DNA from: Streptantibioticus_A sp037034305
GTDB lineage: Bacteria; Actinomycetota; Actinomycetes; Streptomycetales; Streptomycetaceae
NCBI GenBank assembly: GCA_037034305.1
Contig: JBAGJY010000008.1
Coordinates: 124,001 to 188,000 of the forward strand
Length of the DNA stretch: 64,000 nucleotides
Reading direction: 5' to 3'
In this document: in pieces, positions 15,609 through 24,456 of the stretch
Layout: every line of letters starts with the position of its first letter
Numbering within the stretch: position 1 is the first letter of the stretch
The notes under the pieces: generated by a model
What the model saw: only the letters and a program-made list of their open reading frames with translations
Databases searched by the model: none
What the model was told of the DNA's origin: nothing
Made by a program: the position numbers and the translations under genes

Positions 15609-15692
15609 ACCCGGGCGCCCGCCGTCGGTGCCTGGCGTCGCGCGGCGGGATACCGCCGGTCCGGATGGTGCGCGGCCGGGTTGAATGGGGGC

Positions 15693-17477
15693 ATGAGTGA
15701 TGTCTTCGCTGCCATGCCGGACTGGGAGAGGCGCTTTCGCGCGCCGCGCGTGGGGTTGCCGGACTGGGCGCAGGACGCCCCGCAGCGCTCGCTGTACGTG
15801 TCCAACGTGACGGGCACCTACGAGCTGTACGCCTGGGACCGGCGCACCGACGAGCGGCGGCAGGTGACCGACCGGCCGAACGGGACCACGGACGGGACGC
15901 TGAGCCCGGACGGGGAGTGGATCTGGTGGTTCTCGGACACCGACGGGGACGAGTTCGGGGTCTGGATGCGGCAGCCGTTCGCCGGTGGGGACGACGAGCC
16001 GGGGGTGCCGGGGCTGGAGCCCTCGTACCCGGCGGGGCTCGCCCTGGGCCGGGACGGCACGGTGGTCGTCGGCCGGTCGCTGGACGACGAGGGCACCTCG
16101 ATCCATGTGCTCAGGCCCGGCCGACCGGCCGAGCTGGTCTACCGGCACGCAGAGTCGGCGGGCGTCGGCGACCTCAGCGAGGACGGCACGCTGCTCGCCG
16201 TGGAGCACACCGAACACGGTGACGCCATGCACGCCTCACTACGGGTCATGACGCTGGACGGCACGACGGTCGCCGAGCTGGACGACACCGCGGGCGGCGA
16301 GCGCGAGCTGGGCCTTGAGTGCCTGGGGTTCGCTCCGCTCGCCGGTGACACCCGGCTGCTCGTCGCCCACCAGCGGCGCGGCCGCTGGCAGCCGATGATC
16401 TGGGACGTCACCACCGGCCGGGAGACCGAGCTGGCCATCGACCTGCCCGGCGACGTGGCCGCCGAGTGGTTCCCGGACGGCTCGGCGCTGCTGGTCGAGC
16501 ACACCCACCAGGGCCGCAGCGAGCTGTGGCGGTACGAGATCGCCGACGGCGCGCTGACCCGGATCCCGACGGACCCCGGCACCATCAGCGCGGCGACGGC
16601 CCGCCCGGACGGCACGGTGGAGTTCCTGTGGTCCTCGGCCGCGCTGCCGCCCGCCGTACGGTCCAGCACGGGCGCGACCGTGCTGGAGGCCCCCGGCTTC
16701 ACGGCACCGCCGTCGGTACCCGCACGCGACGTGTGGGTCGACGGGCCGGGCGGCCGCGTTCACGCGTTCGTGCAGCAGCCGCACGGTGACGGGCCGTTCC
16801 CCACGGTGTTCGACATCCACGGCGGTCCGGCCTGGCACGACAGCGACGCGTTCGCGGCGGCTCCGGCGGCCTGGGTGGACCACGGCTTCGCCGTGGTCCG
16901 GGTCAACTACCGCGGCTCGACGGGCTACGGGCGCCAGTGGACGGACGCGCTCAAGCACCGGGTCGGGCTGATCGAACTGGAGGACATCGCGGCCGTCCGG
17001 GAGTGGGCGGTCGCCTCCGGGCTGGCGGATCCGGCCAGGCTGGTGCTGGCGGGCGGCTCCTGGGGCGGCTACCTCACCCTGCTCGGCCTCGGGACGCAAC
17101 CGCAGGCGTGGGCCGCGGGGCTGGCGGCGGTACCGGTGGCGGACTACCTGGCCAGCTACGAGGACGAGATGGAGGCGCTCAAGGCGCTGGACCGCACGCT
17201 GTTCGGCGGCTCGCCGCAGGAGGTGCCGGAACGGTACGCGGCCTCGTCACCGCTGACGTACGTGGAACACGTGCGGGCGCCGGTCTTCATATCGGCCGGG
17301 ACGAACGACCCGCGCTGCCCGATACGGCAGATCGACAACTACGTCGAGCGGCTGGCGAGCCTGGGCAAGGTGCACGAGGTGTACCGGTACGACGCCGGGC
17401 ACGGGTCGCTGGTGGTCGAGGAGCGGATCAAGCAGCTGCGACTGGAGATCTCGTTCGCACTGGGCGTTCTGGGGTGA
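15693..17477 (+). CDS. Prolyl oligopeptidase family (S9) serine peptidase
   Basis: A 594-residue cytoplasmic enzyme with a beta-propeller N-terminal half (repeats such as 'LYVSNVTGTYELYAWDRRTD') and a C-terminal alpha/beta-hydrolase domain. The catalytic triad is Ser456 in 'GGSWGGY', Asp539 in 'SAGTNDPRCP' and His570 in 'YDAGHGSL'. It cleaves short peptides, probably acyl-aminoacyl or dipeptidyl substrates. ATG 15693 (MSDVFAAMPDWE) is chosen; an in-frame TTG lies 12 bp upstream. Convergent with the SURF1 gene after 21 bp. Confidence 0.92.
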   Translation: MSDVFAAMPDWERRFRAPRVGLPDWAQDAPQRSLYVSNVTGTYELYAWDRRTDERRQVTDRPNGTTDGTLSPDGEWIWWFSDTDGDEFGVWMRQPFAGGDDEPGVPGLEPSYPAGLALGRDGTVVVGRSLDDEGTSIHVLRPGRPAELVYRHAESAGVGDLSEDGTLLAVEHTEHGDAMHASLRVMTLDGTTVAELDDTAGGERELGLECLGFAPLAGDTRLLVAHQRRGRWQPMIWDVTTGRETELAIDLPGDVAAEWFPDGSALLVEHTHQGRSELWRYEIADGALTRIPTDPGTISAATARPDGTVEFLWSSAALPPAVRSSTGATVLEAPGFTAPPSVPARDVWVDGPGGRVHAFVQQPHGDGPFPTVFDIHGGPAWHDSDAFAAAPAAWVDHGFAVVRVNYRGSTGYGRQWTDALKHRVGLIELEDIAAVREWAVASGLADPARLVLAGGSWGGYLTLLGLGTQPQAWAAGLAAVPVADYLASYEDEMEALKALDRTLFGGSPQEVPERYAASSPLTYVEHVRAPVFISAGTNDPRCPIRQIDNYVERLASLGKVHEVYRYDAGHGSLVVEERIKQLRLEISFALGVLG

Positions 17478-17498
17478 TCCCCTCCCGCCCGTCGCGCC

Positions 17499-18296
17499 CT
17501 ACCGCGCCGGGACCGGCTCCTCGGGGACCAGCCCCAGTGCCAGGTCGCGCTGGACCTCGGCCTCCCGGCGGACCAGCCGGATCCAGATGAAGACGACGAA
17601 GCCCGCGAAGACGAACCACTCGCCGGTGTAGCCCAGGTTCTGGAACGCCCGCATGTCCAGCCCGGTGTTGGGCGCGGCGGCGGGCGGCACCGGCCTCATC
17701 GGCGCCGGGCTCTGGGCCAGCGTGACCCAGCCGTCGTAGACCGGGTACGGCACCACGTTGACCAGGGAGGCAGCGCTGATCATGCCGAGCTGACCGGCGG
17801 GCAGCCCGCCGCCGGAGTTGACGCCGTCGTCGCCGACGCCCTCCGAGGCCTGGAGCGTCCCGCGCACCGTGGTCTGCCCGCTGGGCGCGGGCGGGATGGC
17901 ACCGGGCGCGGAGGCGTTGCCGGGCAGCCAGCCGCGTACCACGGCCAGCGCGCCGCCCTGGGTGCGCAGCGGGGTGAGGACGTAGAAGCCCTGCCTGCCG
18001 TCCAGGGTGCGGCCCGGGACCAGCAACTGGTGCGCGCTGTCGTACCGGCCGGTGACGGTGACCGCGCGGCCCGCGGCGGCCTCGGTGAGCTGCGCTTTGG
18101 TGTCGGGCAGCAGGTCGTGCAGCGGCACCGCGTCGGCGGCAGAGGGCTTGGGCGCCTGCTGGGCCGCGTGGTGCTGGGCGACCCGTGCGTCGAACCGTCC
18201 GAGCTGCCAGGTGCCCATGAAGACGCAGAACGGGATGGCGAGCAGGGCGAACAGGTGGATCCCCAGCCAGCGGGGGGTCAGCAGGAACCGGTACAC
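17499..18296 (-). CDS. SURF1 family protein (cytochrome oxidase assembly)
   Basis: A 265-residue membrane protein with a SURF1 layout: an N-terminal helix at 12-30 ('GIHLFALLAIPFCVFMGTWQLGRFD'), a large external region with 'VTGRYDSAHQLLVPGR', 'GFYVLTPLRT' and 'VVRGWLPG', and a C-terminal helix ('WFVFAGFVVFIWIRLVRRE'). SURF1 proteins help insert haem into cytochrome c oxidase subunit I. No oxidase genes are nearby. Leftward, convergent with the S9 peptidase. Confidence 0.9.
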   Translation of the reverse strand: MYRFLLTPRWLGIHLFALLAIPFCVFMGTWQLGRFDARVAQHHAAQQAPKPSAADAVPLHDLLPDTKAQLTEAAAGRAVTVTGRYDSAHQLLVPGRTLDGRQGFYVLTPLRTQGGALAVVRGWLPGNASAPGAIPPAPSGQTTVRGTLQASEGVGDDGVNSGGGLPAGQLGMISAASLVNVVPYPVYDGWVTLAQSPAPMRPVPPAAAPNTGLDMRAFQNLGYTGEWFVFAGFVVFIWIRLVRREAEVQRDLALGLVPEEPVPAR

Positions 18297-18358
18297 GTCT
18301 CAACGGTACGGGCAGCGCCCGGGCCGCCAGGACCCGGCCCCGGCGCGCCGGAGTCCGC

Positions 18359-19495
18359 TCAGGAGGCGGGCAGCGCGGGGGTGCGGTAGACGGTGCCCGC
18401 GCAGGCGCCGTTGATGGTGGTGGAGGCGGTGGTCGGCGGGCCCGCGTCGGGGGTGTCGGACAGGGTGATGCCGTTGTTCGCCGGAGGCGACGGGGGCGTA
18501 CCGCCGCCGGACGAGGAGTCGGAGGCCGCCGGGGTGTTGGCGGTGGCGGGGGTGCCCGAGGCCCCGGCGTCACCGGCGTTGGGTCCGGCGTTGCCCGCGC
18601 CGGTGGATCCGCTGGTGCCGCCGGTGGTGCTGGCCGACCCGCCGGTCGAGGCGGCGGCGCAGCCGGAGGTGCCGCCGCCCGCGGCCGGGATCCAGGCGAA
18701 GTCGACCTGGTAGGCCTTGCCCGGGGGCAGCGTCACGCTGTCCGGCGCGGTCGCCGGGTCGGGCAGCAGGCCACTGGCCGGGTCGCCCGCGGTGTGGTCC
18801 ACGACCTGGATCCTGCTGGGGTCGGTGGAGCCCTGCGCGGTCACCGAGATCTGGCCCTCGCCGGAGACGGTGCAGCTGGTGCTGGAGATGTTGACCACCC
18901 GGAACGAGCCGTAGACCCGGCCCTGCTGGTCGGGCGTGCCCGCCTGGGCGGTGCCCTTGCCGAGCTGGGCGCGGGCGCAGTTCGGCGAGGTCACGGCCAG
19001 CACCCCGCCGGAGGACTGGGCGGTGCCGCGGCTGCCGGAGCGGCTGGCCGAGGGCAGCGGGCTGGGCCGTGCCGTGCTGCCGGTGCCCGGTCCGGTGGCG
19101 GTGGCCGGGCCCGATCCGCCGCCGTCCTGGTCCGGGTCGCCGACGGCGCCCGGGCTGCTGCCGGTGGTGTGGCTGCTGCTGGTGGTGGCCGCGCCTACGG
19201 TGTCGGTGCCGCCGGTGGTGGCCGCGTGCAGCACGGCCGGGACCGCGGTGCCGACCAGCAGCACCCCGGCGGCGGCGCCCACCATCGCCTGGCGGCGCCG
19301 GGTGCGGCGGGCCGGGATCGCCTGGCGCAGCCGGTCGAGCGCTTCGGGCTGGGGCTCGACGGCGCGCACCGCGTCCTGCATCAGGCGGCGCAGGGACAGC
19401 TCGTCGAAGCTCTCGAAGGTGTCGGCGCTCTCGCCCGGTTGGTTTCGTTCAGTCATGCCGTCGGGGACGTCGGGGTCAAAGGGATGCTGGGTCAT
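18359..19495 (-). CDS. Single-pass membrane protein, probable anti-sigma partner
   Basis: A 378-residue protein. A cytoplasmic N-terminus (residues 1-70, with 'SLRRLMQDAVRAVEPQPEAL', then a basic patch 'IPARRTRRRQ') precedes one membrane helix (about 71-90). A long extracellular part rich in Gly, Ser, Thr and Pro follows, with a folded core around residues 165-260 containing Cys residues ('SPNCARAQLGKG', 'SSTSCTVSGEGQISV'). The core resembles DUF4232-type domains. Its ATG overlaps the ECF sigma stop by 4 bp, the arrangement of sigma/anti-sigma pairs. No zinc-binding HxxxCxxC motif is present, so this would be a non-ZAS anti-sigma factor, if one at all. Confidence 0.6.
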   Translation of the reverse strand: MTQHPFDPDVPDGMTERNQPGESADTFESFDELSLRRLMQDAVRAVEPQPEALDRLRQAIPARRTRRRQAMVGAAAGVLLVGTAVPAVLHAATTGGTDTVGAATTSSSHTTGSSPGAVGDPDQDGGGSGPATATGPGTGSTARPSPLPSASRSGSRGTAQSSGGVLAVTSPNCARAQLGKGTAQAGTPDQQGRVYGSFRVVNISSTSCTVSGEGQISVTAQGSTDPSRIQVVDHTAGDPASGLLPDPATAPDSVTLPPGKAYQVDFAWIPAAGGGTSGCAAASTGGSASTTGGTSGSTGAGNAGPNAGDAGASGTPATANTPAASDSSSGGGTPPSPPANNGITLSDTPDAGPPTTASTTINGACAGTVYRTPALPAS

Positions 19496-20010
19496 GCCGG
19501 CGCCTCCATGGCGATGCGGAGCGCGGCGATGCCGCGCGAACCGTACGCCTTGACGGAGCCGACGGATATGCCGAGCGTCTCGGCGACCTGGGCCTCGGTC
19601 ATGTCCGCGAAGTAGCGCAGCACGAGCACCTCGCGCTGGCGGCGCTGCAACCCCCGCATGGAGCGGATGAGTTGGTCGCGCTCCAACTGCTCGTAGGCGC
19701 CCTCCTCCGCGCTGGCCATGTCGGGCATCGGCTTGGACAGCAGCTTGAGTCCGAGGATGCGGCGGCGCAGCGTGGAGCGGGAGAGGTTGACGACGGTCTG
19801 GCGCAGGTAGGCGAGGGTCTTCTCCGGTTCGCGGACCCTGCTGCGGGCCGAGTGGACCCGGATGAAGGCCTCCTGGACCACGTCCTCGCAGGAGGCGGTG
19901 TCGTCCAGGAGCAGTGCGGCGAGACCGAGCAGCGACCGGTAGTGGGCCCGGTAGGTCTCGGTGAGGTGGTCGACCGTGGTACCCGCAGCCATGGTGTTGT
20001 CAGCGCTCAC
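19492..20010 (-). CDS. ECF sigma factor, SigE-type sigma-70 family
   Basis: A 172-residue group 4 sigma factor. Region 2 includes 'LTETYRAHYRSLLGLAALLL', 'CEDVVQEAFIRVHSAR' and 'TLAYLRQTVVNLSRSTLRRR'. Region 4 includes 'LQRRQREVLVLRYFADMTEA' and 'ETLGISVGSVKAYGSRGIAA'. It directs RNA polymerase to a specific promoter set. The downstream membrane protein overlaps by 4 bp and probably controls it. The start is uncertain: GTG 20010 (VSADNT) or ATG 19992, neither with a strong Shine-Dalgarno site. Streptomycetes commonly carry such a gene beside asd/ask. Confidence 0.9.
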   Translation of the reverse strand: MSADNTMAAGTTVDHLTETYRAHYRSLLGLAALLLDDTASCEDVVQEAFIRVHSARSRVREPEKTLAYLRQTVVNLSRSTLRRRILGLKLLSKPMPDMASAEEGAYEQLERDQLIRSMRGLQRRQREVLVLRYFADMTEAQVAETLGISVGSVKAYGSRGIAALRIAMEAPA

Positions 20011-20439
20011 GGCCTCGGAGGGCAACTTGGCGACCGGCCATGGCGCGATCACCGGCAGACCGCCGGACGCCGAGCGGTAGCGGTCTGACGCGGGCCGTCT
20101 GCCGCGCGGTGACGCGGGTTTGCTGATTGCGGGGGCCTCGCCCCCGGCCCCCCAGGTCGCGATCCCGACTGCCTCTGCCACGACTGTTGGACGCGCGTCC
20201 CACGGCCAGGGTTGTACGGCTTCCCCATGCGTACCAACTCATCCCCACTGTCCCGGTTTTCCCGTTCCCCGACGAGTCGCGTCTATGGCAGCCACTGACA
20301 CAAAGACGCTCCCCGCCAACTGCCGGTTGCGGCAAGGCGGGGAGCGAAATTGTCGAACGCGGTGGCAGTCCGCTTCAAGCGGTACAGACCATCAGGTTCG
20401 TCACAGGTTCTTCACAAAGCGGGAGATCGTGCGATCCCC
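20011..20439. other. Non-coding gap between asd and the sigma factor gene
   Basis: About 430 bp. It holds the upstream region of the sigma gene and the end of the ask-asd transcript, including the hairpin at 20307-20346. In-frame extensions of the sigma gene to 20181 have no family resemblance. I see no further gene. Confidence 0.5.
20307..20346 (-). terminator. Hairpin after the ask-asd operon
   Basis: CGCTCCCCGCC (20307-20317) pairs with GGCGGGGAGCG (20336-20346). Inside, TGCCG pairs with CGGCA around a 4-nt GTTG loop. It lies about 95 bp past the asd stop and before the sigma gene. Confidence 0.7.
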
Positions 20440-21513
20440 TCAGTCGCCGCAGGTCAGCTCGGCGGCGACCAGTTCGGCGATCTGCGCGGTGTTCAACGCC
20501 GCGCCCTTGCGCAGGTTGTCGCCGCACAGGAACAGGTCCAGCGCGTACGGGTCGTCCAGCGCCCGGCGCACCCGGCCGACCCAGGTGGGGTCGGTGCCCA
20601 CCACGTCGGCGGGGGTCGGGAACTCGCCTTCGGCGGGGTTGTCGCAGACCACGACGCCCGGCGCGCCGCCCAGGATCTCGTGCGCCCTGGAGACCGTCAC
20701 CTCGTTCTCGAACCGCGCGTGCACGCTGAGCGAGTGCGTGGTGATGACCGGGACCCGCACGCAGGTGGCGTTCACCCGCAGGTTGGGCAGGCCGAGGATC
20801 TTGCGCGACTCGTTGCGCACCTTCAGTTCCTCGGAGGACCAGCCCTCGTCCTTCAACGACCCCGCCCAGGGAACGACGTTGAGCGCCAGCGGCGCCGGGA
20901 ACGGCCCGAACTCGCCCACCGCGCGCCGGACATCGCCCGGCTGGGTGCCCAGGCCCGTCCCGCCGACCTTGCTGATCTGCTCGCGCAGCGTGTCAATTCC
21001 CGGCTGACCGGCGCCGGATGCCGCCTGGTACGAGGAGACCACCAGCTCGGTCAGCCCGAACTCGGCGTGCAGCGCGCCCATCGCGACGATCATCGACAGC
21101 GTGGTGCAGTTGGGGTTGGAGATGATGCCGCGCGGCCGCATGCGGGCGGCGTGCGCGTTGACCTCCGGGACGACCAGCGGAACGTCCGGATCCATGCGGA
21201 ACGCGCCGGAGTTGTCCACGGCGACCGCGCCCTTGGCGGCGGCGATCGGCGCCCACTGCGCGGAGACCTCGTCCGGCACGTCGAACATCGCCACGTCGAC
21301 GCCCTCGAAGGCCTCCTCGCTCAGCGCGACGACCTCGACCTCCTCGCCGCGGACCACGAGCTTGCGGCCCGCGGAGCGCGGCGAGGCGATCAGCCGGATC
21401 TCGCCCCAGACGTCCTCACGGGACGACAGGATGCCCAGCATCACGGTGCCGACGGCCCCGGTGGCGCCGACCACGGCCAGGGTCGGCTTGTCCCTGCGGT
21501 CGGTGGCGGTCAT
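20440..21513 (-). CDS. asd: Aspartate-semialdehyde dehydrogenase
   Basis: A 357-residue cytoplasmic enzyme reducing beta-aspartyl phosphate to aspartate semialdehyde with NADPH, the branch point to lysine, diaminopimelate, methionine and threonine. The NADP-binding 'VVGATGAVG' is at residues 14-22. The catalytic Cys is in 'IISNPNCTTLSM', and 'SYQAASGAGQPGIDTL' carries the substrate-binding Gln. The start overlaps the ask stop in an ATGA, giving the coupled ask-asd operon typical of actinobacteria. Confidence 0.96.
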   Translation of the reverse strand: MTATDRRDKPTLAVVGATGAVGTVMLGILSSREDVWGEIRLIASPRSAGRKLVVRGEEVEVVALSEEAFEGVDVAMFDVPDEVSAQWAPIAAAKGAVAVDNSGAFRMDPDVPLVVPEVNAHAARMRPRGIISNPNCTTLSMIVAMGALHAEFGLTELVVSSYQAASGAGQPGIDTLREQISKVGGTGLGTQPGDVRRAVGEFGPFPAPLALNVVPWAGSLKDEGWSSEELKVRNESRKILGLPNLRVNATCVRVPVITTHSLSVHARFENEVTVSRAHEILGGAPGVVVCDNPAEGEFPTPADVVGTDPTWVGRVRRALDDPYALDLFLCGDNLRKGAALNTAQIAELVAAELTCGD

Positions 21514-22031
21514 CGGCCGGTACCTCCGTAGACCACTGCCTCGTCGCTCTCGCTGTCGAGGCCGAACGCGGTGTGCACGGCGCGTACCGCCTCGTTGACG
21601 TCGTCGGCGCGGGTGACCACCGAGATGCGGATCTCCGAGGTGGAGATCAGCTCGATGTTGACCCCGGCGTTGGACAGCGCCTCGAAGAAGCTCGCGGTGA
21701 CCCCCGGGTTGGTCTTCATGCCCGCGCCGACCAGCGAGATCTTGGCGATCTGGTCGTCGTAGCGCAGCGACTCGAAGCCGACGGCGCCCTTGGTCTTCTC
21801 CAGCGCCTCAAGGGCCTTGCGGCCGTCGGTCTTCGGCAGCGTGAAGGAGATGTCGGTCAGACCGGTGGACGCGGCGGAGACGTTCTGCACCACCATGTCG
21901 ATGTTGATCTGGGCGTCCGCGATGGCACGGAAGATCGTCGCGGCCTCGCCCGGCTTGTCCGGCACCCCGACGACCGTGACCTTGGCCTCGGACGTGTCGT
22001 GGGCAACCCCCGAGATGATCGCCTGCTCCAT
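21510..22031 (-). other. Probable internal start producing aspartokinase beta subunit
   Basis: Within ask, ATG 22031 opens 'MEQAIISGVAHDTSEAKVTV', matching the position and sequence of the beta-subunit start in Corynebacterium lysC (MEEAVLTGVA). AAGGGGA lies about nine bases upstream on the minus strand. The product would be 173 residues, the two ACT domains only, pairing with the full chain as alpha2beta2. This is inferred from homology; no separate gene exists. Confidence 0.6.
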
Positions 22032-22781
22032 CGGCTGGTCCCCTTGCGGTTCGCTACTGACCCAGGTCCCCTTCAGTCCGGAGAAGGACGAGCGGACGTG
22101 GATCGGGATGTTGTATCGGCGTGCGTACTCGACGCAGCGGTGCAGCAGCACCTTCGAGCCGGAGCTGGCCAGCTCCAGCATGTCCTCGAACGAGATCCAG
22201 TCGATCTTGCGGGCCTTCTTCACCACCCGCGGGTCGGCGGTGAAGACACCGTCGACATCGGTGTAGATCTCGCACACCTCGGCGTCCAGCGCGGCGGCGA
22301 GGGCCACCGCGGTGGTGTCGGAGCCGCCCCGGCCCAGGGTGGTGATGTCCTTCTTGTCCTGGGACACCCCCTGGAAACCGGCCACGATGGCGATGTTTCC
22401 CTCGTCGAGGGCGGTCCGGATGCGGCCCGGCGTGACGTCGATGATCCGCGCTTTGTTGTGGACCGAGTCGGTGATGACTCCCGCCTGGCTGCCGGTGAAC
22501 GACTGCGCCTCGTGGCCGAGGTTTTTGATCGCCATCGCCAGCAGTGCCATGGAGATCCGCTCTCCGGCGGTCAGCAGCATGTCGAACTCGCGACCGGCAG
22601 GGATCGGAGAAACCTGCTGCGCCAGATCGATCAGCTCGTCCGTCGTGTCACCCATCGCCGATACCACGACGACCACCTGGTGGCCGCTCTTCTTGGCATC
22701 GACGATCCGCTTGGCGACGCGCTTGATGCCCTCGGCATCCGCAACGGAGGAGCCGCCGTACTTCTGCACGACAAGGCCCAC
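21510..22781 (-). CDS. ask: Aspartate kinase (alpha subunit reading frame)
   Basis: A 423-residue aspartokinase. The kinase domain begins 'VQKYGGSSVAD' and carries 'LLTAGERISMALLAMA', 'FTGSQAGVITD' and 'LGRGGSDTTAVALAAAL'. The C-terminal half has two ACT domains for feedback control by lysine and threonine ('INIDMVVQNVSAAST', 'NIELISTSEIRISVV'). It makes beta-aspartyl phosphate, the first step of the aspartate family pathway. GTG 22781 follows GAGGAG with good spacing and gives the standard N-terminus. An internal start is likely to produce a separate beta subunit. Confidence 0.96.
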   Translation of the reverse strand: MGLVVQKYGGSSVADAEGIKRVAKRIVDAKKSGHQVVVVVSAMGDTTDELIDLAQQVSPIPAGREFDMLLTAGERISMALLAMAIKNLGHEAQSFTGSQAGVITDSVHNKARIIDVTPGRIRTALDEGNIAIVAGFQGVSQDKKDITTLGRGGSDTTAVALAAALDAEVCEIYTDVDGVFTADPRVVKKARKIDWISFEDMLELASSGSKVLLHRCVEYARRYNIPIHVRSSFSGLKGTWVSSEPQGDQPMEQAIISGVAHDTSEAKVTVVGVPDKPGEAATIFRAIADAQINIDMVVQNVSAASTGLTDISFTLPKTDGRKALEALEKTKGAVGFESLRYDDQIAKISLVGAGMKTNPGVTASFFEALSNAGVNIELISTSEIRISVVTRADDVNEAVRAVHTAFGLDSESDEAVVYGGTGR

Positions 22782-23007
22782 GTGCGCTCCTCGCAACTGT
22801 GTCTTCTGGGGGCTACCCCAGATCCCCCACAGGGGGATATGCGTTCGGCTCAGTCTAACGAGCGGGCGGAATCCACCGCGTGTGTATCACAGTGTGAGAC
22901 GCAAGGCTCAATCCATGATCAGCCGCTCAGCCGCTTGCGCCGCAGAGCCTGCCCAGTGGGCGGCGGCCCACACGTAAGCCACATCACACACGGCGGCCGA
23001 CGACGTC

Positions 23008-23688
23008 TCAGCCCTGCTGTCCGCCCAGCTCGGCGGCCATGACCTTGCCCGCCTCCTCGGCGAGCTGCTCCTCACCGGCCGCGTCGTCGGTGTCCAGACC
23101 GTCCAGCTCGTCCAGCGGCGAGTCCAGCCGGACATGGGCGACCAGGGACTGCAGGGCGCGCAGCGAGGCGCTCGCGGTCGGCCCCCAGTTGGACAGGTAC
23201 GAGAACTGCCACCACCACAGCGCCTCGCTGACCCGCCCCTCCCGGTAGTGCGCCAGACCGTGGCTGAGGTCGGTGACCACGTCCGCCAGGTCGTCGGAGA
23301 TCCGGCAGGCGACCGGCATGCTGCGCGGCACGTACGGATCGAAGACCTCGGAGTAGACGTCCACCGGCTCCAGCAGTGCGGCCAGCCGCTCGCGCAGCTC
23401 GTCGGCGTCCGGCTCGGGGCCCACGTCCGGCTCGTAGCGCTCGTCCGGAACGATGTCCTCATGGGCGCCCAGACGGCCTCCGGCGAGCATCAGCTGGGAG
23501 ACCTCAAGGAGCAGGAACGGTACGGCGCTGTCGGGTTCGTCGCCCTTGGCCACCTCGCGGACCGCGACGATGAAGCTCTCGATCTGGTCGGCGATCTGGA
23601 CCGCGAAGTCACCCGGATCCCCGGACTGCTTCGGGTCGCGCCCCTTCAACCGGCCCGTGCCGCCGTTGCGTACTGCGGTGTCAGACAT
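23008..23688 (-). CDS. DUF5063 domain protein
   Basis: A 226-residue acidic cytoplasmic protein of unknown function, member of the DUF5063 family that sits next to recR in actinobacteria. Conserved stretches are 'FAVQIADQIESFIVAVREVA', 'AVPFLLLEVSQLMLAGGRLG', 'DLSHGLAHYREGRVSEALWW' and 'WQFSYLSNWGPTASASLRAL'. ATG 23688 (MSDTAVRNGGTG) is chosen; in-frame codons upstream read into the spacer. It follows recR by about 125 bp on the same strand and probably belongs to its operon. Confidence 0.85.
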   Translation of the reverse strand: MSDTAVRNGGTGRLKGRDPKQSGDPGDFAVQIADQIESFIVAVREVAKGDEPDSAVPFLLLEVSQLMLAGGRLGAHEDIVPDERYEPDVGPEPDADELRERLAALLEPVDVYSEVFDPYVPRSMPVACRISDDLADVVTDLSHGLAHYREGRVSEALWWWQFSYLSNWGPTASASLRALQSLVAHVRLDSPLDELDGLDTDDAAGEEQLAEEAGKVMAAELGGQQG

Positions 23689-23813
23689 CGAACAGTCGTC
23701 TCCCTTCGAAGGCACGCCCAAACGTGACCTCGTCGGCAGCAGTATGTTCCGCGTCCCCCGCACCGCTCGACCCCGGGGGGCTTACGCGTCGCTGAACGCT
23801 CCCTGGCATGACA

Positions 23814-24413
23814 TCACACATCGAGCAGCCGCCTCCCCTCGAAGGCCCGGCCCAATGTCACCTCGTCCGCGTACTCCAGGTCACCGCCCACCGGCAGACC
23901 GCTGGCCAGCCGGGTCACCTTCAGGCCCATCGGCTTGACCATACGGGCCAGATAGGTGGCCGTCGCCTCGCCCTCCAGGTTCGGGTCGGTGGCCAGGATC
24001 AGCTCGGTCACCGTGCCGTCCGCCAGCCGGGCCAGCAGTTCCCGTATCCGCAGGTCATCGGGGCCGACCCCTTCGATCGGGCTGATCGCGCCGCCGAGCA
24101 CGTGGTAGCGGCCCCGAAACTCCCTGGTCCGCTCGATCGCGACCACGTCCTTGGGCTCCTCGACCACACAGACCACCGCGGGGTCGCGGCGCGGGTCCTG
24201 GCAGACCCGGCACTGCTCGCTCTGCGCGACGTTGCCGCAGACCACGCAGAACCGCACCTTCTCCTTGACCTCGGTGAGCGCGTGGGCGAGCCTGCGCACG
24301 TCCGTGGGATCCGCCTGGAGGATGTGGAAGGCGATCCGCTGCGCGCTCTTGGGACCGACGCCGGGAAGCCTGCCCAGCTCGTCGATGAGGTCCTGGACCA
24401 CGCCTTCGTACAC
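23814..24413 (-). CDS. recR: Recombination mediator RecR
   Basis: A 199-residue protein that, with RecF/RecO, loads RecA onto gapped DNA. It opens 'MYEGVVQDLIDELGRLPGVG' (HhH motif with 'GPKSAQRIAFHIL'). The Cys4 zinc finger is 'CVVCGNVAQSEQCRVC', followed by a Toprim domain with 'VCVVEEPKDVVAIERT' and 'LATDPNLEGEATATYLA'. Length and motif order are standard. It lies in the conserved cluster dnaX, ybaB, recR, all leftward. Confidence 0.97.
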   Translation of the reverse strand: MYEGVVQDLIDELGRLPGVGPKSAQRIAFHILQADPTDVRRLAHALTEVKEKVRFCVVCGNVAQSEQCRVCQDPRRDPAVVCVVEEPKDVVAIERTREFRGRYHVLGGAISPIEGVGPDDLRIRELLARLADGTVTELILATDPNLEGEATATYLARMVKPMGLKVTRLASGLPVGGDLEYADEVTLGRAFEGRRLLDV

Positions 24414-24456
24414 GGAACGCCTTCTCTCTACGGTGTGCGGTTGTACGGGCCTGCGG

